DNA from: Paracoccus jeotgali
GTDB lineage: Bacteria; Pseudomonadota; Alphaproteobacteria; Rhodobacterales; Rhodobacteraceae
Direction of reading: 5' to 3'
NCBI RefSeq assembly: GCF_002865605.1
Contig: NZ_CP025583.1
Location: forward strand, 42,501-106,500
DNA length: 64,000 nucleotides
In this document: positions 42,890 to 51,144 of the stretch, piece by piece
How positions within the stretch are numbered: the stretch's first letter is position 1
Layout of the letters: each line of letters starts with the position of its first letter
Made by a program: the position numbers and the translations under genes
Notes under the pieces: model-generated
What the model saw: the letters and a program-made list of their open reading frames with translations, nothing else
Told to the model about the DNA's origin: nothing
Database searches by the model: none

Positions 42890-44078
42890 GGAAGCCGCGG
42901 ACGTTCATGAGCCATCCCGCCTGGTCGGCCGTATAGGTCGCGTGCAGACCCTGCGGCACGACGAGCTGCAGGCTGTTGCGGATCATCTCGTTAGTCTGAT
43001 GGGTGGAGATGCCGGGCTCCAGCGTCAGCAGGTGCTTGCGGTCGATGCGCGCGGCTTCTGCCAGCACCTGACGCCAGCGGTCCTTCAGCGTGGATTTGAC
43101 GCCGAGCATGGACAGTAGATCGGCATCGAAGTCAGGATCCGCATACTCTGCCGCACCGGGAAACAGGAAATCCGGCTTGGAGTTGCCCTCGGTCCGCGCG
43201 CCGCGGGCATGCCTGACCCCCAGCACCGTGAGCATCTCCTCTACATGATTCTCGAGAGACAGGCCCATTCGGCTCTTTCGGCGGTTCTGGACGGACAGGG
43301 AGAACTGCAGGAATCCATCGACATCGGCGGTACCGTCAGCGAGGAACCCGGCCTCCAGACGCGCGGCGACAATGTGGCGCTCCAGACGTCGGAACAATGC
43401 CTCTTCGAACTCGATCCAAGCCAGCAGGGCTGCATCCGCATCATCGCGTGGATCGACTTCGGGCAGATTCTGTCGGGCCAGCGCCGAGAAGACCCGCGAT
43501 GTCGGAAACTGTGCACCGAAACGACCGACGATCTCATCCAGCCGGTCCGCCTCCGGCTCCTCGGGCTCGATGCCGATCTCCTCCAGAACGTAGTTGCTGA
43601 CGAAGTCGAGGCCGCGATCGCCTGTCCCTTCGAAGCCCTCATACCGGAAGCCGGCACCCAGCCCGTGATCGAGCCCGAAGAGCCAGGCGATCTGGTTCTC
43701 GAGCGTAGAATTCTGCGGCGCGACGATGAACATCAGCTCGTCGCTCGGGCGGCGTGCGACCACCAGCAGATCGCCGGCCTGCGCCACCTCGGTTACGGCA
43801 TTCTCCTGGAAATACAGCCGCCACTCCGACCGGGTAGGATGGCGTTCCCGGGCGTCGTACCAAGTGACCGGCGCGTCGTCGGTGATACCTTCGTTCTCAC
43901 CGCCGAGCCAGATGAAGCGCGCCGGCCGACGTTCGATCCGCTCGCCGCCCAGCAGCCGGAGCAGCTCGTTCGTGCCGTTGAATTCATGCTGGTTAGACCG
44001 TGCGGTGTCCGCCTCGACCGCCGAGAGACGTTTGGCGACGATGCCCGTGAAATGATCCGAGAGAGAGCCGTAACGCAT
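42858..44078 (-). CDS. EcoRII-type restriction endonuclease
   Basis: A 406-aa enzyme, close to EcoRII in length (404 aa). The N-terminal effector domain shows RPARFIWLGGENEGITDDAP and SEWRLYFQENAVTE. The C-terminal catalytic domain has the PD-(D/E)XK elements KPDFLFPGAAEY (Asp303) and LGVKSTLKDRWRQVLAEA (Lys328), then HLLTLEPGISTHQTNEM, which is the EcoRII-C signature. EcoRII needs two copies of its site; the target is expected to be CCWGG or CCNGG. It starts 9 bases after the methylase gene ends, forming an M-R operon. Confidence 0.93.
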   Translation of the reverse strand: MRYGSLSDHFTGIVAKRLSAVEADTARSNQHEFNGTNELLRLLGGERIERRPARFIWLGGENEGITDDAPVTWYDARERHPTRSEWRLYFQENAVTEVAQAGDLLVVARRPSDELMFIVAPQNSTLENQIAWLFGLDHGLGAGFRYEGFEGTGDRGLDFVSNYVLEEIGIEPEEPEADRLDEIVGRFGAQFPTSRVFSALARQNLPEVDPRDDADAALLAWIEFEEALFRRLERHIVAARLEAGFLADGTADVDGFLQFSLSVQNRRKSRMGLSLENHVEEMLTVLGVRHARGARTEGNSKPDFLFPGAAEYADPDFDADLLSMLGVKSTLKDRWRQVLAEAARIDRKHLLTLEPGISTHQTNEMIRNSLQLVVPQGLHATYTADQAGWLMNVRGFLNLVAAREAA

Positions 44079-44087
44079 GATCGGCGA

Positions 44088-45341
44088 TCATTCGGCTGCG
44101 ACAGCCGGGGCAGCCCGCATATGTGCGACGGCGCTCTTGATCACCGGCTGCATGTGTCGCGCCATGGCCTCGACCACTGGCACGACGACGGAGTTCCCGA
44201 ACTGGCGGTAGGCCTGAGTGTCCGACACCGGCATCAGGAATTCCGACTGGCCCGGGCGGTCGAAGCCCATCAGACGGGCACATTCCCGCGGGGTCAGCCG
44301 GCGCGGGTTTAGACCCGGTCCACGATCGACGAGAATTTCGGAGCCGTCCTTGTGATAGCGGGCGGACAAAGTGCGCGCGACATCACCCCGCCCCGTCAGC
44401 CCGAAACCGAAGCCGTTACCTTTCTGACGATGCTTCTCGGCATAGTCCTGCAGATACTTCCAGAGTTTGTCCGAAAGCGTATAACGGTCGCTGACGCGGC
44501 CTTCCTGATCGAGGAAGGACTGATTGCTCGGAAGTTCCGAACCGTCCTCGTTGTGCAGGATGGTGCCCAGCCGCGGCCCGGCCGCGCCGGAGGGAAGCTC
44601 AAGCTTCGAGAGGTCGATCTTCAGGTCCAGATCCCGGCGGACGCCGACGATGAAGATCCGCTCGCGATGCTGAGGAACGAAGCAGCGCGCGTCGATGACC
44701 CGGCTGCTGATCCGGTAGCCCAGCTCCTCCTCCAGCGTCCGGCCAATCACCGCAAAGGTGCGGCCTTTGTCATGGCTGAGCAGATTCTTGACGTTCTCGA
44801 GCAAGAAGACCTTCGGCCGGTGGCTTTCGATGATCCGCGCAACGTCGAAGAACAGGGTGCCTTGAGTGTCGCAATGGAACCCGTGCTGGCGTCCGAGGGA
44901 GTTCTTCTTGCTGACACCGGCGATCGAGAACGGCTGGCACGGAAATCCGGCCAGCAGTACATCGTGCTCCGGGATCTCGTGCATCTCGACCTTGGTGATG
45001 TCGCCTTTGAACACGTGATCGGGCCCGTCATGGTAGTTGGCGCGATAGGTCTGCTGCGCGAAGCGGTCCCACTCCGAGGTGAACACGCAGTGACCACCGA
45101 TGGCGTCGAACCCGCGCCGCAGGCCGCCGATCCCGGCGAACAGGTCGATGAACTTAAAGGCCGGTGCGACCGGACCGCCGGCCCCTCCCGCCGCCCTGCG
45201 CAGGGCATCCAGCGCTTCAGGACGAGGCTCGATCTCGCCGTTCTCCCAGCGATATGCGGTGCTCATCGCACATCCGGTCAACGCCGCCGCCTGCTGCATG
45301 TTCAGGCCGGCCGCCTGCCGAAGTGCCGAGAACTGTTCCAT
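44088..45341 (-). CDS. DNA cytosine-5 methyltransferase with N-terminal HTH (EcoRII/SsoII-type)
   Basis: A 417-aa methylase. Residues 6-45 form an XRE-type HTH ([20 protein letters not shown], then [10 protein letters not shown]), followed by motif [16 protein letters not shown] (64-78), motif [14 protein letters not shown] with catalytic Cys135, motif [12 protein letters not shown], motif [18 protein letters not shown] and motif [12 protein letters not shown]. It protects DNA against the adjacent EcoRII-like nuclease. In M.SsoII and M.EcoRII the N-terminal HTH also represses the operon, and an inverted repeat lies 22-80 bases upstream here. Confidence 0.94.
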   Translation of the reverse strand: MEQFSALRQAAGLNMQQAAALTGCAMSTAYRWENGEIEPRPEALDALRRAAGGAGGPVAPAFKFIDLFAGIGGLRRGFDAIGGHCVFTSEWDRFAQQTYRANYHDGPDHVFKGDITKVEMHEIPEHDVLLAGFPCQPFSIAGVSKKNSLGRQHGFHCDTQGTLFFDVARIIESHRPKVFLLENVKNLLSHDKGRTFAVIGRTLEEELGYRISSRVIDARCFVPQHRERIFIVGVRRDLDLKIDLSKLELPSGAAGPRLGTILHNEDGSELPSNQSFLDQEGRVSDRYTLSDKLWKYLQDYAEKHRQKGNGFGFGLTGRGDVARTLSARYHKDGSEILVDRGPGLNPRRLTPRECARLMGFDRPGQSEFLMPVSDTQAYRQFGNSVVVPVVEAMARHMQPVIKSAVAHMRAAPAVAAE

Positions 45342-45363
45342 GATCGCCTGTCCGCCTCTGGGT

Positions 45364-45414
45364 CATTTTTTCCCACTCTGTCACGCGAACGATTCCGGAA
45401 CAAGTGGGAAAATG
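45364..45414. promoter_or_regulatory. Inverted repeat, candidate operator of the methylase gene
   Basis: The arms CATTTTTTCCCACT (45364-45377) and AGTGGGAAAATG (45403-45414) are complementary except for two extra T. The repeat lies between the divergent methylase and PD-(D/E)XK-like genes, just upstream of the HTH-methylase start. It is a natural site for autoregulation. Confidence 0.55.
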
Positions 45415-45511
45415 AATCCCATTATCGCGATAGCTCGGTCGCGCCGGAAGCCTTGCCGGCGATAAGTTTATGGACCTACCATTCCGCGCACCTGATCCGG
45501 AGGTATCGAGA

Positions 45512-45940
45512 GTGGATGTGAAATCTTCGCAGGCAACGGGAAATGCCGCCATGCATTACGTCGCATGGCAGCTTTCAAAGAAGGGCTGGAACGTCATGCC
45601 CACGACGCGCAATGCCAAGGGCAGCGACCTCTATTGTTCCAACGACGCGGAGACAATCATCTTCGGGGTGCAGAGTAAGGGTCTGTCGAAACGGGGCCCC
45701 GTCGGACTGGGATCCAACCTCACCGCGCTTAGGTCAGACTGGTGGATCATCACGATCAACGCCAAGTCCGAGGACCCGACCTGCTTCATCATGACTCGGC
45801 AGGAGGTCATCGATCTTTGCTTTCACAGCGACCCTGCGAAGAGCCGCGCCGGGATCCAGTCGTACTGGCTCCAGCCGAAAGCATATGATCAGCCGCAGTT
45901 CCGAGATGCATGGCATCGGCTTGGCGGGCCTACGCGATGA
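45512..45940 (+). CDS. Possible PD-(D/E)XK-like protein of the R-M cluster
   Basis: A 142-aa protein with the layout of a small nuclease fold: GNAAMHYVAWQLSKKGWNV, TTRNAKGSDLYCSN and IIFGVQSKGLSKRG. The Asp in GSDL and the Q-x-K in VQSKG resemble a PD-(D/E)XK core with Gln in place of Glu; this is inferred by eye. The GTG at 45512 is chosen because GGAGG lies 8 bases upstream; ATG 45470 in the same frame has no good site. It diverges from the methylase and shares its control region. Confidence 0.65.
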   Translation: MDVKSSQATGNAAMHYVAWQLSKKGWNVMPTTRNAKGSDLYCSNDAETIIFGVQSKGLSKRGPVGLGSNLTALRSDWWIITINAKSEDPTCFIMTRQEVIDLCFHSDPAKSRAGIQSYWLQPKAYDQPQFRDAWHRLGGPTR

Positions 45941-45979
45941 CGTTTCATCTCAGGCATCCTGCAGAGGCATGTCACTTTC

Positions 45980-46016
45980 GACTCAACGCCAACTCAACAG
46001 GTGAACACCCGTTGAG
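45980..46016 (+). promoter_or_regulatory. Candidate integrase arm-type sites, right end
   Basis: GACTCAAC (45980-45987) and AACTCAAC (45991-45998) are again spaced 11 bp, as at the left end, and GTTGAG (46011-46016) is an inverted partial copy. They lie 120-160 bp inside attR. The shared motif and spacing at both ends support arm-type binding sites of the integrase. Confidence 0.5.
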
Positions 46017-46137
46017 GGACCCTGAGGCGCGGTGGTTGCTCGTGAACGCGACTGAACGTCGAGGCTATAACGAAACATATCAAATCCTTGATGGGCAACG
46101 CTCTATTATCACGTGGTTTCTGAATGCTCTGGGATAT

Positions 46138-46191
46138 AGGCTCATAACCTGAAGGTCACAGGTTCAAATCCTGTCCCCGCAACCAAAATAC
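46138..46191 (+). repeat. attR, right copy of 54-bp att direct repeat
   Basis: Identical to 1242-1295. Here the repeat is not preceded by a tRNA 5' half, so it is the displaced 3' end of the original host tRNA-fMet gene. It marks the right end of the integrated element. Confidence 0.93.
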
Positions 46192-46214
46192 CTACGCAAG
46201 GCCAAAAGCCAATA

Positions 46215-46237
46215 GCCTCCCTCACGGGAGGCTTTTT
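46215..46237 (+). terminator. Original host terminator of the rRNA/tRNA-fMet operon
   Basis: Stem GCCTCCC, loop TCAC, stem GGGAGGC (46215-46232), then five T. It lies 24 bp after attR, where the terminator of the host rRNA operon would have been before integration. Confidence 0.85.
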
Positions 46238-46317
46238 GCATTCTAGCCCTTAGGAACGCTGTGGAAACAAAAGGGGTCAGAATCTGCGATGACAATCGTA
46301 AGCGTCCGGCCTGACCG

Positions 46318-47814
46318 CTACCCGCGCCATTTCCAAGGCAGCAGGTCATCGACCTTTGTGATCTTGTAATCAGGGATACGGGCCAGGGTGTCGGCGAGCC
46401 AGGCATGGGGATCGATGGCGTTGAGCTTGGCTGTTTCGATCAGGGTGTAGGCGATGGCGGCGGCCTTTCCACCTGCCTCGGAACCGACGAATAGGTAGTT
46501 TTTCCGCCCGAGGGCGATGGCGCGCATGCCGCGTTCGGCGGCGTTGTTGTCGAGCTCGAGGATGCCGTTGTCGAGGTAGGGGCGCAGGCGTTCCATCCTG
46601 GTGAGGGCGTATCGGATGGCGGCCGCTAGCGGGGATTTCCCCGAGATCGTGGTGAGTTGCATGGCCAGCCAGACTTCCAGGTCATCGAAGACCGGGGCGG
46701 CATGTGCCTTACGGAGTTCGGCGCGGCGGTCCGGTGGCGAACCTCGGGCTTCCTTCTCGACGGCATAGAGCCGGGCGATGCGGCCGATGGCCTCCTCAGC
46801 GATCGGCGAACCTTGCGATCGGTGGATGTCCACGAACTTGCGCCTGACATGGGCCATGCAGGCGACCTCGCGGATGGCGCCGGAACGGTAGAGATCCTCG
46901 AACCCGGCATAGCCGTCGGCATGCATCCAGCCGCGGAAACGGGCCAGATGATCCTTGGGGTGCTGACCCTTGCGGTCGCCCGAGAAGCGATACCATGCGG
47001 CAGGCGGAGCATCGCCATCCCATGGGCGCTCATCGCGGGCATAGGTCCAGAGCCGGGCCGTCTGGGTCTTGCCGGTGCCGGGCGCCAGCATCCGCACCGG
47101 CGTATCGTCGGCGAAGATCGCCTCGGCCGACAGGACATGGCGCCCGATGGCCTCGGCCAGTGGCTCCAGAAGGGTGGTGGTCTTGCCGACCCAGTCGGCC
47201 AGGGTCGATCGGTCGAGATCGAGCCCTTCGCGGCCGAAGATCTGGCTCTGGCGATAGAGGGGGAGATGGTCGGCATACTTGCTGACCAGCACATGGGCCA
47301 GCAGACCCGGCCCGGGGCGACCGCGCTCGATCGGGCGCGACGGCAGCGGGCCTGGACGAAGCGTTCGCAGCAAGCGCAGGTCAGCCGGGGCGGACAATCC
47401 GGTTCACGATGAAGCGCCCAGGAACATACTCCAGCTCTTCCGTGACGTCCTCGCCGATCCGGCGCAGGCGACCGCCGCAATCGGCACAGGCATCGGCGCC
47501 GGGCATCAGTTCCACCTCCATCCGGGGGATATGATCCGGGATCGGACGGCGCTTGGGTTTGCCCTTCTCCTCGATGTCCGGCAGACGCATCCGCGCCGTC
47601 ATCGCGGCGGCCGCGATCTCGCTGGCCTCAAGAGCCAACTGAAGCTGTTCTGCCGTCTCCGAGGACGCGCCGAACCGGTGTGCCCGGTGCCCGGCCAGTT
47701 GGTGCCGCAGCTTCTCGATCAGGATCGCCTGCGCCTTCACCTCGGCCAGAAGCCGCGCGGTGAAGCTGCGCAACTCCTCGGATCTTCCGGCAGGGTCAGG
47801 GTCTGATCGAGCAT
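46318..47814 (-). pseudogene. tnpC: IS66 tnpC, copy 2, three single-base contractions
   Basis: It corresponds to tnpC of copy 1 (2303-3802) but lacks one base in each of three runs: near 47780 (CCC to CC), 47387-47390 (five C to four) and 47348-47350 (four C to three). The frame is broken after about 11 codons and returns only after the third lesion; from about 47340 to the stop it is identical to copy 1. If the lesions are sequencing errors, the gene is intact. Confidence 0.85.
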
Positions 47815-47874
47815 GCAAGGAGTTTATCCCACGGGATTCCTTATGGGAATCATTCTCTTGTGGCCCCCCCCTGA

Positions 47875-48219
47875 TTATCCCGCTGCCAAGGGCCGCCACG
47901 TTCGCTCCGGGGCACGCCAGTCGATCCCTTCCAGGAGCATCGACAACTGCGCCGGTGTCAGCGCCACCTTCCCTCCTTGGCCGAGGGCCAGACGAACCGG
48001 CCCCGCTCCAGCCGCTTCATGAACATGCAGGCCCCTGGCCATCCCACCAGATGACCTTCACCAGATCACCGCGACGGCCGCGGAAGACGAAGAGATGCCC
48101 GCCGAAAGGATCCTGCTTCAGCACCGCCTCGGCCTGCGCCGCCAAGGAAGCAAAGCCCTTGCGCATGTCGGTGACCCGGCAGCCAGCCAGACCCGCGTGT
48201 TGGCCGGAACCGGGATCAC
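47875..48219 (-). pseudogene. tnpB: IS66 tnpB, copy 2, three single-base contractions
   Basis: It corresponds to tnpB of copy 1 (1894-2241) but lost one base in runs at 48175-48177, 48032-48035 and 47971-47973. No continuous frame remains. A seventh contraction, nine to eight bases at 47864-47871, lies in the spacer before tnpC. Confidence 0.85.
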
Positions 48220-48611
48220 GCCGAAAGTCCCCGGATCAGCCGCGCCAGCGCCTCAGGATCATAGCTGCCGCTGATCCGCATCCGGTGACCGCCCGCCAGC
48301 TCGATCTCGATGTGGTTCTCGGCGGCAGGTGCCGCCGGAGTAGACCTGGTCTCCGCGACGATCTCTACGGGCAGAAACCGCGCCTCCTCTGCTGGGGGCG
48401 CAACCGAGGTGGGGTCCGGCGCATAACGGGGATCGCGCAGCCACTTGAAGATCAGGTTCGCGTTCACCGCGTAGCGCCGCGCCACCTGAGCCACGGAAAC
48501 GCCCGGCGCCGCCGTCTGGAAACAGATCGAACGCTTCTCCTCATCCGTCCAAAGTCGCTTCGTCCGACGCGCCACGCCATCACCATAGTGTCCACTATCA
48601 ATGGTGGACAC
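48216..48611 (-). CDS. tnpA: IS66 TnpA, copy 2
   Basis: A 131-aa protein with the same sequence as TnpA of copy 1, with the HTH segment [20 protein letters not shown]. The stop overlaps the GTG of tnpB. It is the only gene of this copy that is undamaged. Confidence 0.92.
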   Translation of the reverse strand: MSTIDSGHYGDGVARRTKRLWTDEEKRSICFQTAAPGVSVAQVARRYAVNANLIFKWLRDPRYAPDPTSVAPPAEEARFLPVEIVAETRSTPAAPAAENHIEIELAGGHRMRISGSYDPEALARLIRGLSA

Positions 48612-48762
48612 TATCCGCCTCTTTCACCACGCGGCAGGGCGGTCAGGCCGGACGCTTACTGACAATCCGAACTAGTCGCGACTAGCTCGGTACCTGATGG
48701 CCGTCGCTTCGGCTTTGTCTATGCTAAGCTTAGCCAGAGATTTGGTCGAAGGAGATAGGTGA

Positions 48763-49518
48763 ATGGATCTGCGGTTTGATGGCAAGACGATCATTGTGAC
48801 GGGTGGTGGCTCCGGGATCGGGGCGGCGACGGTCGAGGAGTTGGGCGCCAGTGGGGCGACGGTGATTGTGGCGGACCTCGATCTCGAGCACGCGGAGAGC
48901 GTTGCGGAGGGGGTTCGGGTGAAGGGCGGGCAGGCGCATGCGTTCGAAGTCGATGTGGCAGATCCCGAGCAGGTCAAGGCGATGGTCGACTTCGCCGTGG
49001 CCGAGACCGGGGCGCTGCATGGAATCGTCAACAATGCGGGCATCGGCGGTCCTTCGGCCAAGACCGGCAGCTATGATATCGACGGCTGGCAGAAGGTTAT
49101 CGACATCAATCTGTCCGGCGTCTTCTACGGCATGCGCTATGCGATCCCCGAGATCGAGAAGGCCGGGGGCGGCGCGGTGGTGAACATGGCGTCGATCCTG
49201 GGTTCGGTCGGTTTTCCCGAGTCGATCGCCTATGTCAGCGCCAAGCATGGCGTTGTGGGTGCAACCAAGAACGCGGCGCTGGAACATGCCGAGGGCGGCG
49301 TGCGGGTGAACTCGGTCGGGCCCGGCTTTATCAAGACGCCGCTGGTCGAGGATGCGATGGACGAGGAGACGCTGAACTTCCTGCAGGGCAAGCATGCGCT
49401 GAACCGTCTCGGTCGGCCCGAGGAGGTGGCGGCGCTGATTGTCTTCCTGCTGTCGGATCAGGCCAGCTTCATCACCGGATCCTATCATCTGGTCGATGGG
49501 GGCTATACGGCGCAGTAG
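48763..49518 (+). CDS. SDR-family NAD(P)-dependent oxidoreductase
   Basis: A 251-aa classical short-chain dehydrogenase. The cofactor motif TGGGSGIG is at 13-20, NNAG at 90-93, and the catalytic Ser144, Tyr157 and Lys161 lie in the segments NMASILG and YVSAKHG. D38-L39-D40 after the second strand suggests NAD rather than NADP. The C-terminal [11 protein letters not shown] is typical of the glucose/3-oxoacyl reductase-like group. The substrate cannot be told. AAGGAG precedes the ATG. It is the first host gene after the IS66 copy, and its promoter is now close to the IS end. Confidence 0.92.
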   Translation: MDLRFDGKTIIVTGGGSGIGAATVEELGASGATVIVADLDLEHAESVAEGVRVKGGQAHAFEVDVADPEQVKAMVDFAVAETGALHGIVNNAGIGGPSAKTGSYDIDGWQKVIDINLSGVFYGMRYAIPEIEKAGGGAVVNMASILGSVGFPESIAYVSAKHGVVGATKNAALEHAEGGVRVNSVGPGFIKTPLVEDAMDEETLNFLQGKHALNRLGRPEEVAALIVFLLSDQASFITGSYHLVDGGYTAQ

Positions 49519-49704
49519 GCGGGTCGAGCCTTCGTGCGCGAGCCGGGCCGGCGGTAGGATGTCGGCCAAGCTCGTCGGGTCTTGATGGATTGACCGACGG
49601 CAGGGCTAACCTGACGTTGGGCGCCGGGTCGGGCAGGATGTGACGTTGCCCCCTCTGCCTAATCCAGTTTGAGGTAGACTCTGGCCTAACCGAAAGGACC
49701 AGAG

Positions 49705-49971
49705 ATGAAGCGCAGCAGGTTCACCGAGGATCAGATCATCGGCATTCTGAAGGAGCACGAGGCGGGGATTTCCGTTGCCGATCTTTGCCGTAAGCACGGC
49801 GTCAGCGATGCGACCGTTTACAAGTGGAAAGCCAAGTATGGCGGCATGGATGTCAGCGAGGCGAAGCGTCTGAAGGCGCTTGAGGATGAGAACGGCAGGC
49901 TGAAGAAGCTGCTGGCCGACTCCATGCTCGACAATTCGGCCTTGAAGGATCTGCTCGGAAAAAAGTGGTGA
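49705..49971 (+). CDS. IS3-family OrfA
   Basis: An 88-aa HTH protein: MKRSRFTEDQIIGILKEHEA, VADLCRKHGVSDATVYKWKA and a C-terminal leucine zipper (LKALEDENGRLKKLLADSML). It overlaps orfB by 7 bases. In this family the OrfAB fusion made by -1 frameshifting is the transposase; an AAAAAAG run (AAAAAAGTGG) lies in the overlap at about 49960-49966. Confidence 0.93.
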   Translation: MKRSRFTEDQIIGILKEHEAGISVADLCRKHGVSDATVYKWKAKYGGMDVSEAKRLKALEDENGRLKKLLADSMLDNSALKDLLGKKW

Positions 49972-50894
49972 CGCCCGCCGCGAAGCGGCAAGCGGTCGCG
50001 CATCTAGTGGCAAGTCACGAGATGAGCGAACGGCGGGCGTGCCGGGTGATCGGCTGTTGCCGGATGACCATGCGGTATGAGGTGGTCCGCCAAGACGACC
50101 CTGTGCTGCGCGAGCGGCTGAAAGAATTGGCAAAGGTCCGGCGCCGGTTCGGGTATCGTCGGTTGCATGTCTTCCTGCGGCGCGAGGGCCACGAGGTCAA
50201 CCACAAGCGCCTGTTTCGCATCTACCGCGAAGAGCAGTTGCATGTCCGTCGCCGGGCGGGCGCAAGCGGGCCATGGGCACACGGGCCCCGATGGTGCTGC
50301 CTTTGCTGCCAAACCAGCGCTGGTCGCTGGACTTCGTGTCAGACCAGCTGACCGATGGCCGCCGGTTCCGGATCATGACCGTGGTCGATGACTGCACGCG
50401 GGAATGCTTGGCGCTGATCGCGGACACGTCGCTCTCGGGGGGCAAGGGTGGCGCGGGAACTGGCGACGCTGTTCGACACCCGCGGCAAGCCTCAGACGGT
50501 GGTCAGTGACAATGGAACCGAGTTCACCTCGAATGCGATCCTCAAATTCGTGGATGACCGCAAGTTTGACTGGCATTACATCGCGCCCGGAAAGCCGACC
50601 CAGAATGCCTTCATCGAAAGCTTCAACGGTCGCCTGCGAGACGAACTCTTGAACGAAACGCTGTTCCCGTCCCTGCACCATGCCCGCGCAACGCTGGTCG
50701 CCTGGCGCACGGACTACAACACCGAACGCCCCCACTCCCGCCTCAGCTGGCAGACCCCAGCCGAGTTTGCCGAAACCTTCACCCCGCAACGGGGCCTGAC
50801 GCTGCGCAATCCGCAAAGCTCCGCGCCAGCCCCCGTTGCCCAACCCGCCCAAATGGGCAAAACTCAGTCCCGGAGTCTCGCTCACGCTGGATAA
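49965..50894 (+). pseudogene. IS3-family OrfB (DDE), frameshifted twice
   Basis: The DDE transposase is spread over three frames. TPAAKRQAVAHLVASHEMSE and RRRFGYRRLHVFLRREGH are in the first. NQRWSLDFVSDQLTDGRRFR with the first catalytic Asp follows after a one-base loss near 50258 (GGGCGGGCGCAAG, where CGC CGC or GGC CGC is expected). [15 protein letters not shown] and [20 protein letters not shown] (second Asp and Glu) follow after a one-base gain in a run of six G near 50437. The two changes cancel out. Both are in G/C runs, so sequencing error is as likely as true decay. Confidence 0.85.
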
Positions 50895-50916
50895 AAGTTG
50901 GGGGCAACGTCAGATG

Positions 50917-51144
50917 ATCCGGCGCCTTGCGCAGAGCGGTGCTCCGACCGGCTCTATCGTACCTTGGTTGCGGTCGATCTCAACGGTCAGCAACCGGTCA
51001 GACAGGACCAAGACCGGCTGCCGGGACAGAAGCCGAGGCAGGGGCGAAGGCGCGGCCCAGGACAGCTCCCTCGCAAGGATCAGGGAACGGCACCGAGCCG
51101 AGCGGTTCGTCGCCCGACGCCATTCCCCCTCCCGTCCCCTCTGC
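50917..51144. other. Gap between IS3 element and catalase
   Basis: About 230 bp with no recognisable gene. The minus-strand reading that extends catalase through it has unusual composition and is treated as a frameshift artefact. Confidence 0.5.

Larger units (their letters stand above)
46298..48659 (-). mobile_element. IS66-family insertion sequence, copy 2 (inverted, with seven 1-base contractions)
   Basis: A 2362-bp copy of the element at 1454-3822 in the opposite orientation. It has the same terminal repeats and its own 8-bp target duplication TGACAATC (46290-46297 and 48660-48667). The seven-base length difference is fully explained by single-base losses in seven G/C runs. The shared proteins tnpA and most of tnpC are identical to copy 1. 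Confidence 0.93.
49641..50912 (+). mobile_element. IS3-family (IS407-like) insertion sequence
   Basis: A 1272-bp element with inverted ends TGACGTTGCCCCC and GGGGGCAACGTCA and a 4-bp target duplication GATG (49637-49640 and 50913-50916), as usual for the IS407 subgroup. It carries orfA and a damaged orfB. Confidence 0.92.
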
